NCBI GenBank assembly: GCA_037157565.1
Contig: JAZHRO010000073.1
Span: forward strand, 17,366,501 to 17,430,500
DNA: 64,000 nucleotides
Direction: 5' to 3'
From: Thalassia testudinum
Lineage: Eukaryota > Streptophyta > Magnoliopsida > Alismatales > Hydrocharitaceae
The position numbers were made by a program, and so were the translations under genes. Positions 1 to 10,358 of this stretch are shown here, piece by piece; positions within the stretch are counted from its first letter, which is position 1, and each line of letters starts with the position of its first letter. Under the pieces are notes generated by a model. The model was not told the DNA's origin. It saw only the letters and a program-made list of their open reading frames with translations, and did no database searches.

Positions 1-487
1 TGGTTCGAGTGTCACAGCAGGACGACTGAAACACATTGAGCTCTTCAAAGAGCCCTTCCATCTTAGTATAATAATCTATTAGCATCCTTTCTCCTTGAGA
101 GGTGGACCATATACGACGATTTATATCTAAAAGATGAGCATGGTTAGATTTCTGAGAATATTTCTTAGACAAGCTCTCCCATATATCCTTAGCCGTCTTC
201 TTATATAACAGGTTCGATGCTATCTGATGCTCCACACTATTCATTATCTTGTTCATCACCACATAATTATCCTGCTCTTATTTTTCAAAATCTTTATGGG
301 TTGAATTGAGGGGATCATTAGTCAGAATCGAAAGCTTCTTGTGGTCACCTACAAATATTTTAAATGCCTACATCTATAATAGATAATTATGAGATCTATT
401 AAGCTTAATAGTAATCCCTTGGACCATCAGGGAAGCCAAGGTAGTCATTGGCTTAGCTTCAATTGATTTAGCTGTGGTAGATGTCAT
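1..487 (-). pseudogene. gag fragment of copia-a (UBN2/Retrotran_gag_2 type)
   Basis: Translated from an ATG at 487, the protein opens with MTSTTAKSIEAKPM and continues, after two in-frame stops near 365-375, with AFKIFVGDHKK, NYVVMNKIMNSV, IASNLLYKKTAKDIWESLSK and YYTKMEGLFEEL. This is the usual plant copia gag region ('LWxxAFxxFL', 'iwesL...ys', 'yYtkm..l..eL') that forms the virus-like particle shell. The TAG stops sit where Trp or Gln is expected. The zinc knuckle and pol are outside the window. It is closely similar to the gag of element G in motif order and wording, so both probably derive from one family. Confidence 0.8.
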
Positions 488-991
488 GATTGTGACCACG
501 TGAAGCAAGAAGCACCAAAAATTAGATCTGATTTTGAGTCTCCAGAACTTAGATATGATGACAAGGGCGGTAGAACTCACTCTACGGGTTTTGCGAAGTA
601 CCAAGCGTAACCCAAGCCACCTACGGAGGTACTCTAGAACATGATCCTCTGATCAGAGGTGAGTAGCAACCCAGGAGTAGAACACCCCCAGGTGGCACCA
701 TAGGAGGGTAGATTGCTTCCTTGGCAGCGCTCGGCGGTGTTGCTGGGTCGTTGGCGGCGCTTGCCTGCACTGTTGGGACGCTGGTGGCACTCGGCGACAC
801 TGCTGGGTGGAGGAGCCTGGTGGCACTACTGCTTGCGCTGTTGGTGATGTTGGCACCCCTAGTGGTGCCGTTGGTTGCTTCTAGAGGCGTTGTTGGGGGC
901 ATTAGATGTTGATGGGCTTGCTGGAGAGAAGAGGAGAGAGATTTATTTGGTGGGAAGGGCACCAGAGCACGAAGGATCTAGGATCCACCCT
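488..991 (-). other. Untranslated leader of copia-a
   Basis: Between primer-binding site and gag ATG there is about 500 bp rich in GGCGG/GCCGCC-like triplets and no gag or pol motif. Open frames on both strands here (for example 621-962) read as low-complexity Pro/Ser/Ala and look like shadows of leader composition. Confidence 0.6.
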
Positions 992-1003
992 GCTCTGATA
1001 CCA
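992..1003 (-). promoter_or_regulatory. tRNA-Met primer-binding site of copia-a
   Basis: The minus strand reads TGGTATCAGAGC directly after the LTR end (...CTCAACA). It is complementary to the 3' end of initiator tRNA-Met, the standard plant copia primer. Confidence 0.9.
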
Positions 1004-1903
1004 TGTTGAGGGAGAAGAGAAAACCCAAGGGTGCAAAAATCGATTTATGCGGCCAATTAATCGTTCGCATAATCATATGTGGTCCAAAAATGAACTGAAT
1101 ACCTATATTTGACCTTATAGTTGGTCTACCCAATTAATTGGTCGATTATTCGATTAATCAACTGGTTAATCGGTCGAGTAAGTTTTAAGGTTTCAATTTT
1201 TTTTTTAGCTTTGATGCATTTGCAATGCACCCCCAAATCAAAACCTAACTAAACCCGACGCCTAAATGCATCCAACTAAACCCGACTTCTCCCATTTCCC
1301 CAAATTCCTAATGCATGAATGACTCAGCCCTAAGCAAAACCCTTAGTCTTGAGCCCCTCTTCTCCTCTCTGATGCTTGCCATCGCCTACTAGTGATTGAC
1401 CCACCGCTGCTTACAGTCTCTTCGCGAGTCATCGCTTTGGCTAGTAGGTGTCTGGTCATCACCACACCAATCTTAGTTTATTTGTCTTATTTTATATGTT
1501 GTAATATTGATAGCTATTTATTAGAAGCTATATTGAGAGAATATGTATATCAAAAAAATAATATTAATATATATGTGATATTTTAATTCCTATATATGTA
1601 TACTTAATATGTATAATGGTATATATAGTTATATTTAAAATTTTAAAAATTAAAAAATACTACACTGATTAATCCTCGATTAATCATCTGCGTATCGTAT
1701 ACTCCTTAGTCGCTGACCTCACCGACTAAATACCAACTACCGATTTCTGCAGCTATGAGAAAATCAAAATCTATTAGACTCAAAACTCTAGGTCTCTTTA
1801 TATAGAGAGAGCCTTAGGGTAAATTACGCAAGTAGCTCTCAGACTTGCAGAAAATAACACATGCACCCTTATGTACACATAAAATATAATAATAATACTA
1901 ACA
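1004..1903 (-). repeat. 5' LTR of copia-a, interrupted by an insertion at about 1033-1750
   Basis: LTR sequence is present in two pieces, about 1004-1032 and 1751-1903, roughly 180 bp in total. On the minus strand it starts TGTTAGTATTATT and ends CCCTCAACA before the primer-binding site. The TATA region at about 1793-1812 (CTCTTTATATAGAGAG) is built as an inverted repeat like other LTRs in this window. The GC content and motifs of 1033-1750 do not belong to the LTR. Confidence 0.7.
1033..1750. mobile_element. AT-rich insertion with short terminal inverted repeats (hAT-like or MITE-like), inside the copia-a LTR
   Basis: The edges read GCAAAAATCG (1033-1042) and, reverse-complemented, GCAGAAATCG (1741-1750), a 9/10 match. 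The interior carries repeated ATTAATCGG/CGATTAATC words near both ends and a very AT-rich core at 1490-1680. No transposase is seen. A clean 8 bp target duplication is not visible, so assignment to hAT is only a suggestion; it could be another class or random insertion DNA. Confidence 0.4.
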
Positions 1904-2535
1904 AAAGAAATGATACACATCGCTTCACATGCTGTATGATCCATCGCTTTATATTCAACCTCTGCAATTGAACGGACAACCATCATTTGTTTCTTGCTAC
2001 AACGAGAGACAAGATTTTCTCCTAATAATATGGCATAGCTTGTTCATTTCCTGTCCTTAGTTGAGCCAGCATAATCTACATCTAAGTAGGAGCATATATC
2101 AAGAGAGTCATTGTTTTTGTCAGAGTCCCTCTCTTGGCGTCCCCTTCAGGTACTTTAGAATGAGAAATATCATGCCAGTGACTATAACATGGTCTGCCCA
2201 TAAACTGACTTGCTCTGCTCACTAGAAAATTGATATCCGGTTGTGTAATTATCGGATACAGTAGTTTTTCAGCTGTGCTCTTGTATCTATGGATGTTCTA
2301 AAATAGTGGATCATCATTGGTTGCTGCTTGTCTTGTCTTTTGTTCAATAGGTACAGTAGAAGGCTTGGTACGTAGAAGCCTTGCCTCCTCAAGAATTTCT
2401 AGAGTGTTCTTTCTTTGAGAGAGTAGAAGGCCATTCTCCTATTGCTCTACCTCTATCCCCAAAAAATATCTCAGCTTTCCTAGATCTTTGGTGATAAAGA
2501 CCTTTTGTAAGAAAACCTTTTTCACTTGGATACTA
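1904..2535 (-). pseudogene. Reverse transcriptase C-terminus and RNase H fragment of copia-b
   Basis: Reading leftwards on the minus strand: FITKDLGKLRYFLGIEVEQ near 2440-2510 (reverse transcriptase after the YVDD block), a LLYPIITQPDINFLVSRASQ segment near 2220-2290, then KKQMMVVRSIAEVEYKAMDH (about 1930-2000), the RNase H block usually read as KKQxxVxRSSAEAEYRAMA. Several stops and frameshifts are present. The wording differs from copia-C/E/H/I, so this is another lineage. The protein would have copied the element RNA and removed the RNA strand; this copy cannot. Confidence 0.75.
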
Positions 2536-3208
2536 GCACTTGTTGGACCCACATAAGGCTGAAAGAGGATTGTTCATCCAAGATAGTAAAAAGCAGAGAG
2601 AATAATGGCCAGCAGGTAGGCAGTAGGAGACAATTGTAAGTAGAAGATGGAAGGCAATCCTGAACATATCCAACCAGACAAAACGAAAATCAACTTGTTT
2701 GGAGCCGATCATCAAAAACAGTTGTCTTAGTTGAGATCAAATCAAGGGCCACTCAACTGAGATAAGTAGTCACGATGCACAACTTAGCAGCAGTAGTTGG
2801 ACATGAATACATGTACCATAAGATTTGGACTGCACATAACACTGCAGACCGGAAGAGATTATGGTCCGATCAGGGCATCATGATTAGGTTTTGGGTGATC
2901 AGAGTATGTAGCGGCAACAGGGCATAGTGGTTGACTCAGCACATAGCAGTAGCAACAATCACATAACAGGGATGCAACCCCAGCAGCGGTGTTGGGTGAT
3001 CAGTGCTCGCTCATGTGTAGATCGAGGAGGTTCGAACTGGGGCTGATGGCAATGGCGGTTCTTCTAGGTTGATGATGTGTTGGTTGTAGGGCAACCAACA
3101 CTCACGGTGCACATATAACCTTCATGCCATGCATGGAATCGAAAAGAAGAGATGGAGATGCAAGTAGAGTATTTGGTGGGATATCAGATCGTCAATCTAG
3201 GATTGTCG
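2536..3208 (-). other. Leader-like DNA of copia-b, no coding motif
   Basis: About 670 bp between the reverse transcriptase fragment and the primer-binding site. It holds GCAGCAG/AGCAGTAG-type triplet-rich sequence as in other leaders here, and no gag, protease or integrase motif. The junction near 2536 marks the inner edge of the deletion. Confidence 0.5.
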
Positions 3209-3350
3209 TTCTGATACCATGTGAAAGGAAATAAGACTTAATAACTTTAAAAGAAATCTTGACCTCTTTTATATATGTAGAGGAGGGAAAAAGTATAAGG
3301 GAGTCTAGCTGGAAAAATAAAATAGAGAAAACTCTACGTATATTCTAATA
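3209..3350 (-). repeat. Primer-binding site (3209-3219) and 5' LTR of copia-b
   Basis: The minus strand reads TGGTATCAGAA after an LTR end ...CCTTTCACA. Inside the LTR a TATA motif, CATATATAAAAGAGG, lies at about 3263-3277. The outer border near 3350 is not certain because no second LTR copy is available to align. Confidence 0.6.
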
Positions 3351-3359
3351 GCTATGGTC

Positions 3360-4291
3360 TCTGATTTTCGCTATTTGGCTCGATGACTTGCTGCCACGGA
3401 GTACCTGCAGATCTCCCTTGCCTATAGGGATTGGCATGCCCCATTCCAAACATCATGTACCTCACTGGTGCAAGGTAGTTGACCATTCATGATCAATTGT
3501 GAGTGGCAAAAGATCAAAAAAATACAATTGGCATGGGTCAACAGACTGAAGAACCCTACAGAAATGATGAAGAGAAAGGTCTGTTAGTTCATTTACAAAG
3601 GATGGATAGCTGTTCCATTACTCACAAGATGATCCTAATCCTTTGCTTTGACCAACCAAAGGAAGAACCATGTGTGCAATAGAACCTTCTTTATGATTTC
3701 ACTTTTTTTGATGATTACCGAAGGTGAGACTTACAAATGTTGTGACCAAAAATCGGAAAGAGAATGCGCATCCCCTACAATATTTTCACCCATACTCACT
3801 CCCCTCTAAACACCAAAGCAGCATGCTGCAACCATATAGACCATAGAATTGCGGCAATAAGAATTTAGTCGGTCATATTTGCATGCACCGTTCCTCTAAA
3901 AGAAATCCACACACCCTCAAAGGATGAACAGTTGGCTCCATGTACTTGAAGCTCCCTTTAGACCTCTTTACCGAATTGGCAAGAGAAGAATAGATGTGAT
4001 ACACCTTCCTCGCCCTTGTAGCAAAGTGGACAAACCACATCTTCATCATTCGACCACTTGCCCCTAAATATCTTGGTGATAATTTTCTCCTGTCTCAACA
4101 ACTAGAGGAAGATTTCACCTTCAAGGGGATCCGCAACCTCCATAAAATGGCATAATCATTGATTACATTTGAAGGGGGGTCATTATCAAAGGTCAGAAGT
4201 TTGAAAGCCATTCCTACAGAGAAGGTACCATCATGCAAAACACACTTGTTTGAAAAAATTAGATTTGCCTGTATACGCTGCATCTGGAGAT
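3360..4291 (-). pseudogene. LINE ORF2 3' fragment (zf-RVT region)
   Basis: On the minus strand the sequence encodes GTFSVGMAFKLLTFDNDPP, then YAILWRLRIPLKVK, then CPLCYKGEEGVSHLFF at about 3975-4035. This is the zinc-binding region found after the reverse transcriptase of plant L1-like LINEs, with the usual spacing. Upstream ORF2 domains are absent, so this is a 5'-truncated or broken copy. Its 3' limit lies somewhere in 3360-3700. The right edge abuts the RNase H of copia-A at about 4291. Confidence 0.8.
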
Positions 4292-5503
4292 GTACGGGAT
4301 AGAAATCTTCCCATCCATTACTGCATCTATAATGAAGTGGTAATTAACTTCTATGTGCTTTGTCATCTTGTGAAGGGTAGAGTTGTTGGTAAGGAATGTA
4401 GAAACTTTATTGTCACAATACATTAGAATAGGTAGAGAGACCGACACTCCAAAGTCACGCATAATGGATTGTATCCGAAAGAGCTCACATGCAGTATGTG
4501 CCATAGCTCTATACTTCGATTCTGTGCTAGATCTGGATACCACAGCTTGCTTCTTACTTTTCCATGTTACAAGATTTCCTCCTAAATATATGCAATAGCT
4601 TGTGGTGGATTTCCTGTCTTCATGTGCCCCTGTATAATCTACATTAGGGTATCCCTACACCTTTAAGTGCCCATGTCTCTAGAAATGTAAAACTTTTCCA
4701 AGTGAATTCTTTAGGTACCTCAAGACTTGGCAAATACCGGACCAATGCACTTCTCTAGGTTCATGCATAAACTAACTTAATCTCCTTATAGCATAGGCAA
4801 TGTTAGGTCTCGTAACAGTCAAGCACAAGAGCTTGCCAATCATGGCCTGAAATCTTGTCACATCCTCCATAATGGGGTTGTAAAAATCTGCTAGATGCAT
4901 TGCTGGGTCCAAGGGAATATTTACTGGTTTACAACCTAGCATGTCTGCCTTCGAAATCATGTCCAGAACATACTTCCTCTGTTAAAGCACCATGCCTCCA
5001 TCCATACAATGCACGTCAATACTTAGAAAATAGTTGATTTTACCTAAATCCTTAGTGACAAATTATGTGAGCAAGAAGGTTTTAGTAGACTCTAAAATCT
5101 CTTTATCGCTTCCTGTAAGCAGAACATCAACATAAACAATTCGTATCATAGAACTTGCCTCTCTGTGTTGTACAAACACAAAGTGATCTGAAGATGATCT
5201 ACCAAAGCCAAACTGCTGAATTGCTTTACTAATCTCTTAAACCACGGCCACGAACTTTGCTTCAACCCATAGGTGACCTTTGTTTGCTTGCATATTTTTG
5301 ACACTCCCCTTGATGAGCAAAACTAGGTGGCTGTTGCATATATACCTTTTCATGTAGATCACCATAGAGGAAGGTATTTTTAATATCAAGCTGGTGTACT
5401 AGCCAATCAGAATTCATAGTAAGAGATAGGACCTGAACTGAATTCAACCGAGCAACGAGAGAAAATATTTCAAAATAGTCAATGTCAAATGTCTGTGTAT
5501 ACT
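4292..5503 (-). pseudogene. Reverse transcriptase and RNase H of copia-A
   Basis: On the minus strand, from 5503: YTQTFDIDYFEIFSLVARL, then VHQLDIKNTFLYGDLHEKVY (about 5340-5410), the catalytic block degenerated to RIVYVDVLLTGSD near 5105-5140 (one of the paired Asp residues of YVDD is lost), a KLLCLTVTRPNIAYAIRRLS segment at 4772-4850, and the RNase H block RSSTESKYRAMAHTACE (4480-4530) followed by CDNKVSTFLTNNSTLHK. Multiple stops separate the open pieces. It ends abruptly at about 4292 before the usual ADIFTK tail. Confidence 0.85.
5499..5503. repeat. Left target-site duplication of the 2.2 kb solo LTR
   Basis: ATACT here and ATACC at 7736-7740 flank the insert. One mismatch; removing one copy restores the copia-A reverse transcriptase frame around KGYTQT. 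Confidence 0.75.
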
Positions 5504-5764
5504 TGGTGAGCGAGATTTCACACTAAAAAATATTGGAGTTGAAAACCCATCGTTGTAGTGCATAGAAATCCGCTAACTAGATAAAATTTATAACCGAAGC
5601 TCGAGGTGAGCCTCGGGTCGAATACGGGGAGGTAAATGTTTGGTTTTAGATATCCGCGCTTTCGATTTTATATGTTTTTAATGTTTTTATCTTTTGGATT
5701 TTTTTTTTGTATTTTTATAAGACGAGATCAGATTGACAACAACTTTATCTAGCTAATCTACTTG

Positions 5765-5782
5765 CAGAGAGAGAGAGAGAGA
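5765..5782. repeat. GA dinucleotide microsatellite
   Basis: An AGAGAGAGAGAGAGAG run of about 18 bp within the solo LTR. Confidence 0.85.
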
Positions 5783-6189
5783 ATATTTCATAGAATGGAG
5801 TAATGCCTATTACAACTAATTAAAACTACATTAGAAAGTGATAAAAGATAGAATGAGTTGAGAAGAATCCCCCTTGACGGTTACTTGGAGGACGACTTGC
5901 TCTAATGGTGCCTGGATGAAGGTGGTGATTGGTGAGGAGTTGGAGGAAGGAGAACGACGTCGGAGGAAGATGGACGAGGTAGGATAGCGTCGCAGCGATG
6001 ATCTTCTTCTGGAAGGTGGTGAGAGATGGGATGGCCATGGGATGCTCCATGAATGGGGTGAGAAGTGGGAAAAAATATTTAATTTCTACTATAGAGGAGC
6101 ATCTTGGGCTTGGGACAAGCTCTCTCTAGAGCCTTGGAGTTGGTGAGGGAGAGAAAGGAAGAGATGAAGAATGGGAGGGGTAGTGGTCC

Positions 6190-6196
6190 TTTTATA
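6190..6196 (-). promoter_or_regulatory. TATA box of the 2.2 kb solo LTR
   Basis: The minus strand reads CACTATAAAAGGACC, followed about 30 bp downstream by a TC-rich tract (TTCCTTTCTCTCCCTC). The layout is that of an LTR promoter and start region. Confidence 0.6.
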
Positions 6197-6532
6197 GTGA
6201 AGGAGAGGAGGAAAAAATTTGTCCATGGGTTATAGCGACATTCAAGTCATCGTTGAAGATCCGTCGCAAGCGTTGCTAAAGCCCCAGCTTACGTGCCTTC
6301 GCTGGCGCTCACACGCCCACAACTGCCGCAGGCGGTCGATGGCGAGCTGTTCGATCGAAGATGGATAGTTGGGATTGCATGCGACTGTTGGCTTTGGATT
6401 GCACCTCAAGCGCACGTTAGATGGTGTGTGTAATAGCACGTTGCTTCGTGCATCCACGCTATCGATGACATGGCGTGTTCGTAACTGCACGATTAAGATC
6501 GTGCTGTTCAATTTCGCCTTGGTTGTGCTGAG

Positions 6533-6607
6533 AGGGGGTACTGCGGGTTTCGAACCTGCGCCCTTTCCTTGGGAGTGTGCTCGTCGACCAATGCGCTACG
6601 GACGCAT
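6533..6607 (-). repeat. tRNA-like relic (possible tRNA-derived SINE head)
   Basis: On the minus strand a box A-like TAGCGCATTGG (6588-6598) is followed about 30 bp on by a box B-like GGTTCGAAACC (6546-6556). D-arm and T-arm can partly pair, but the acceptor ends do not pair, the anticodon arm is irregular, and position 33 is not T, so it is not a functional tRNA gene. It could be a tRNA pseudogene or the head of a plant SINE, but I see no poly(A) tail or SINE body that I recognise. Confidence 0.45.
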
Positions 6608-7560
6608 TTGAGTCCAGAAGATGTTTTTGTGGCTGCGATGAGGAGTTGATCTTAGCCGTTGGATGGAAATCCAACGATCGAGATTAAGGTTTCCTTGATA
6701 AGAGGGTGGAGGTTAGCGACGTGGCGAGATTAGGGCCATTGGATGTCGATCTAATGGTCTAGATCATACGGTGGATGTGCTTTAGGAATGGTACGGAAGT
6801 CTTGGTCGGCTTTGGGCGGTTCAGATGGTGCCACATGGGACTATTTGGACCGCCCATATTTAGATGATTGTAGGTGGCCCCACAGATGTCAGATTAGGTC
6901 GATTTTCACGTTGTTGGGCTGCGATCGTTGATCTTGATCCATCCGTGCGGTTGGATTTGTTGTTTGAAGCTTCGAATTGCTCCACCTAGCCCCTTAGTTG
7001 TCGATCTTCCTTAGACTGTGTAAGGTACTATGGGACTCTGATCAAGGCGATTTCGGAGGCGTTGGACTTCGACCGTTGTCCTAATCAGATCCGTACGATC
7101 GGATCGCGAATCCGAGGCCCTGGAATAAATCTTCTTTTCTCCTGGCCACAAAAGGATGTGAATTAACTTATAATTTATGCAAAGTATTCTAAATGCAGAA
7201 TGATGTATGCTATGTAATATTTAAAATATGGAATGCATCTATAAGTTTAGGACCATGTATAAATAGACATTTTAACCTAAATGGATGTGTATACATCAAT
7301 AGCGTTTTAAATGCTGGTAGCATGCCATTGGTATGGGCAGGTACGTCATGCTGATATGGACAAGGCATCGATATGTGAGGATGTCGGCAGCATGTCGCCG
7401 GATGCCGACGTGTGTGGCCTGAGTGGGGTGCACGCTGGGTGCCTGATGCTGATTCGTGCTAGTTTGAAATGCTGGGTGGGAGATTTCGACGCAATGTGGG
7501 GCCCTAGGGAGATTTTGGGTGGAAGGCGCCAGTTTGAAACGTGGGGTGGGAGATTTGGAC

Positions 7561-7582
7561 ACACACACACAGCACACACACA
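7561..7582. repeat. CA microsatellite
   Basis: ACACACACACAGCACACACAC inside the solo LTR, with one interruption. Confidence 0.8.
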
Positions 7583-7740
7583 TCGGCATGTTGTCAGCAT
7601 TTCCATGACGTGCCCATCAGCATGGTCGTCGAAAAACGGGCATTTTCACAGTGTGTCCTTGGCATGCCCATGAAATGCACACTTAGAATTTCATCGACAC
7701 GACGTTAAAATCGGCATTTCGAACTTTGTACATCAATACC

Positions 7741-8459
7741 CTTTGGCCACCAATTGTGCCTTGTACCTTTCCATAGAGCCATTTGGAAGATATTTTAGGG
7801 TGAACACCCATCTACAACCCACAATTGCGTCGAGATCCCAAGTACCATGAGACTGAAGCTTGCCATCTCATCGTCCATAGTTGCTTTCCAGGCAGGTTCC
7901 TACATTACATCGCTATAACTCTGAGGAATCTGGTGATTGTCCACAACAAGAGAAAATAACTGAGCAAAAGTAGGTAATTTATCAAACGACATATGTTGTA
8001 AAATAGAGTAACGAGCACATGCTCAATGGCTTTTTCGTTGAGTAATGGGAAGGTCCAAGTCAAATCTCTCAGTAGAAGGAATTACCTAATCTCCATCTAA
8101 ATCCACAAGATCAGTAGAGGGATGAGTAGGAATGGTGGATAGAAGGCTCATTCGTGGGTGTAGTCGTAACTTTGTGGTGGAATGTCTGCAGGTAGAAAGA
8201 AGATGGCTCAGAGGGTGGATCTAGTTAGGCTATAGTTGGTGAATGGTATGGCCCAGAGGGTCCTGGAGGTAGCGTAGACAACATAGGAAGGAGGATATCC
8301 TCTAGCAAGGTAGGAGAAGAGTCTTTCCCTTTGTTAGAGTAAAAGGGATCTCAAAAAAGGTAACATTAGCACTGACAAAGAATTTGTGGGCCACCGAGTC
8401 AGAACAATGATATCCCTTCTGAGTCCTTGAGTATCCCAAGAAAATACACTTCACAGTGG
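7741..8459 (-). pseudogene. Integrase C-terminus to reverse transcriptase N-terminus of copia-A
   Basis: From 8459 leftwards the minus strand encodes VKCIFLGYSRTQKGYHC (end of the integrase catalytic region and the GKGY-like block), SANVTF, a Ser/Pro-rich linker, then WKATMDDEMASF, LPNGSMERYKAQLVAKGY. This is the standard copia link between integrase and reverse transcriptase. Stops and frameshifts are present. It is cut on the left by the solo LTR and on the right by LINE-1. Confidence 0.8.
8441..8455. repeat. Left target-site duplication of LINE-1
   Basis: AAAATACACTTCACA here resembles AACATACACTTCATG at 24116-24132; about 10 bp are identical. Both encode the same integrase residues (VKCIF / MKCMF) of copia-A on the minus strand, which confirms a duplication of the target. 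Confidence 0.75.
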
Positions 8460-8499
8460 CTTCTGTGTTGTGGCCTTTTCCCTTTTGTAAAGATTACAT

Positions 8500-10340
8500 C
8501 CTATTCCAAATGACTGAGAAAGGAAGGGGAGTGGTGATGAAGGTTAACAGAGGGGGATGGGTGGAGGTTTGGTTTAGGAGGGTGAGGAGGAGTTTGATGC
8601 AAGAGGTGAGGTGCTTTAAGTGGCTTGCTCGAGGACCCTTCGTGGGGAGTTGTTGAGACCCGGTTAGATGCTTGAAGTGTTGCGGTGCCGGACATTACAG
8701 GAGGACCTATTTTGTTAGGCAATGTAGATAGGGGGAGGCAAGGCTTAGGAGGCTACCTTTCCCCTCCAGATGGGGCCCCAATGGTTGAAGTATTGACACC
8801 ATGGTTGACGAAGGTTCGACCTATTGAGAAAGAACTTGTGGGGGCTCTGGTGGGTAAAATAGTGTAGGAGAGGCTGGAGAGGGTAGAGTTGAAGAAGGGG
8901 CTGATGGTCTTGCTTGGCTTAGGGTGAGTCCTAAGGTGGCAACGCTATCATTGTTGAGGTTCTTGGTCTTTGGTTTGTAGCTGGAGGTGGCGTGGAGGTT
9001 GGCTTTTGAGGTGTACTCATTGAAAGGGGCTTTGGTGCGGTGGAGATGGCCATCACTTCATGATGGCGCCACAACAGAGAGGCTGTCGAGGAAGGCAGAG
9101 GTTACTGTAGTGGTGGAAGGGATTCCTTTGTGGCTCTGTATGAGGGAGGTGCTCGAAGTGGTCATGGAGTTGTTTGTAAGGGTCAAGTCTTGCACTGGGC
9201 TTAGCCTCCTCGATGGGGACATGACGACCGTTGAGCCTTTAGTTAAACTCACTTTAGGCATGAAGGTCGTCTCGAAGGTTACGCTATGCTTGGGTGGGTC
9301 GTTGTAGGTGGTGTGATTAGACCTGTTGAAGATGTTGGGAGGTTGTATATGCAGACCCTTGTTGGATCTTGCAAGTGGTCGGAATGTGGAGGCCGGAGGT
9401 GCTTCGGGGGCAATGATGGGGGACTAACGTTGCCATGAAGTCGGTGGTGAGGATTTGGAAGGCGAAAAGTCTGTACGACGATTGCGATGAGTGTGTGAGA
9501 TCTGTGAGGTCGGTTGTGATCCCCAATGATTGCAGCCCATGCGATCCTTAATGAGTGCAATCCCATTGATGAGGGTGGATCGAAGGTTGCGGGCATTGGT
9601 TGTGGGGGAGACAAGCGAGTTTTGTGGAGCAGTGACGCAGGGAAGATATTTTAAGAAGCTGCTTCGGAGCTACCTTCATTGGAAGGTGGTCTTGGATTCA
9701 ACTTTGGATCCCGGAAGGAGGGCTGTTGCACTGAACTTATGCCTGGTGCTAAGGAGCTCGAAGGTGGAGGCCCATCTTTAGGCTCATCTGGTTTGATTTA
9801 TCGTAGGCCCTCTAAAACTCCTCATCACTTGGAGTGTGGTAACCCAACAAGGGTGTCTGGTTTGAAGCACATGAGAAATTCTTTCGTGCTCTCGAATGGT
9901 AGTGTGACAACGATAAATGATAGTGGTGGTTTGAAGTTGCGGTTGGTGCAATGGAGATTGACAGGGCATCATGGACCGAGGTTGCGATTCCGGATGAAGT
10001 GGGCCTTTCGAGGGCAGTCAAGGGAGGAATCCGCGGTGGTGGTCGACGTGGTGGCTTCGGGGAGGAAAGGGGATGAGGTCACGAGAAGGGGTGAATAGGG
10101 GTTGACTTCGAGGGCCCTTGTTAGAGATGCGATGATGGTTATTGGCGATGGTGGCAATGGCAAAGCAGAGAAGATTGTGATTTGTAAAAATGGAGGCTTA
10201 GAAGGGGAAGCATTGGAGGTTGATCAGGGTGCTACCAGAGGTGGCAGCCAGTAGCAGCGTGTCACGATGAATGAGGGGGAGGTAGATTTGGAAGAACGAT
10301 AGAAAGTTGATGCGGTGGGGTTCAGACGTGCGTCTAGGGG
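8500..10340 (+). pseudogene. ORF1 of LINE-1 (RNA-binding protein)
   Basis: The protein begins near 8500 with GVVMKVNRGGWVEVWFRR, then a zinc-knuckle segment RCLKCCGAGHYRR at about 8660-8705 in which the last Cys is replaced. The rest, to about 10340, is Gly/Val/Arg-rich and heavily frameshifted, matching the poorly conserved body of plant LINE ORF1 proteins. The family binds the LINE RNA and helps form the transposition particle. No single open frame spans it. The assignment rests on the knuckle and on its position before ORF2. Confidence 0.6.
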
Positions 10341-10358
10341 AGGTGTCTCTAGTGCGTT

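Larger units (their letters stand above)
1..1903 (-). mobile_element. Copia-a: 5' part of a Ty1/copia LTR retrotransposon (gag, leader, 5' LTR), runs off the left edge
   Basis: On the minus strand the order is 5' LTR (right), tRNA-Met primer-binding site at 992-1003, a leader, and the start of gag. The pol region and 3' LTR would lie left of base 1. The right edge is set by the LTR terminus at 1903 (an ACTAACA end on the plus strand), beyond which a different copia begins in its RNase H. The left target duplication cannot be seen. The gag belongs to the same family as that of element G at 37790-38660. The element is clearly broken by stops and by an insertion in its LTR. Confidence 0.85.
1904..3350 (-). 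mobile_element. Copia-b: internally deleted Ty1/copia element
   Basis: The minus-strand order is 5' LTR (3220 to about 3350), primer-binding site (3209-3219), leader-like DNA (about 2536-3208) and then directly the reverse transcriptase C-terminal half and the start of RNase H (2535-1904). Gag, protease, integrase and the N-terminal half of reverse transcriptase are missing, so 3 kb or more has been lost. The left side is cut by the 5' LTR of copia-a. The right LTR border is uncertain. Confidence 0.65.
5504..7735 (-). repeat. 2,232 bp solo LTR inserted in the copia-A reverse transcriptase
   Basis: The insert starts TGGTGAGCGAG and ends GTACATCA on the plus strand, so it has TG...CA ends, flanked by a 5 bp duplication (ATACT/ATACC). 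No gag-pol or second LTR is present. A TATA box, TATAAAA, is at 6190-6196 on the minus strand, followed by a pyrimidine-rich stretch, which sets the orientation as minus. A long LTR of this size is known from Ty3/gypsy Del/Tekay-type elements, so a gypsy origin is my inference. A tRNA-like segment lies inside the putative U3. Confidence 0.75.

Noticed and set aside
5530..5570. CACTA transposon end (CACTAAAAAA...GTAGTG)
   Set aside because: The short inverted words are only about 40 bp apart and the real insertion edge, with its target duplication, lies at 5504.
6533..6607. Functional tRNA gene
   Set aside because: Acceptor ends do not pair, the anticodon loop is irregular and position 33 is not T.
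7311..7673. 120-codon plus-strand frame
   Set aside because: Inside the solo LTR, with a CA microsatellite and no motif.
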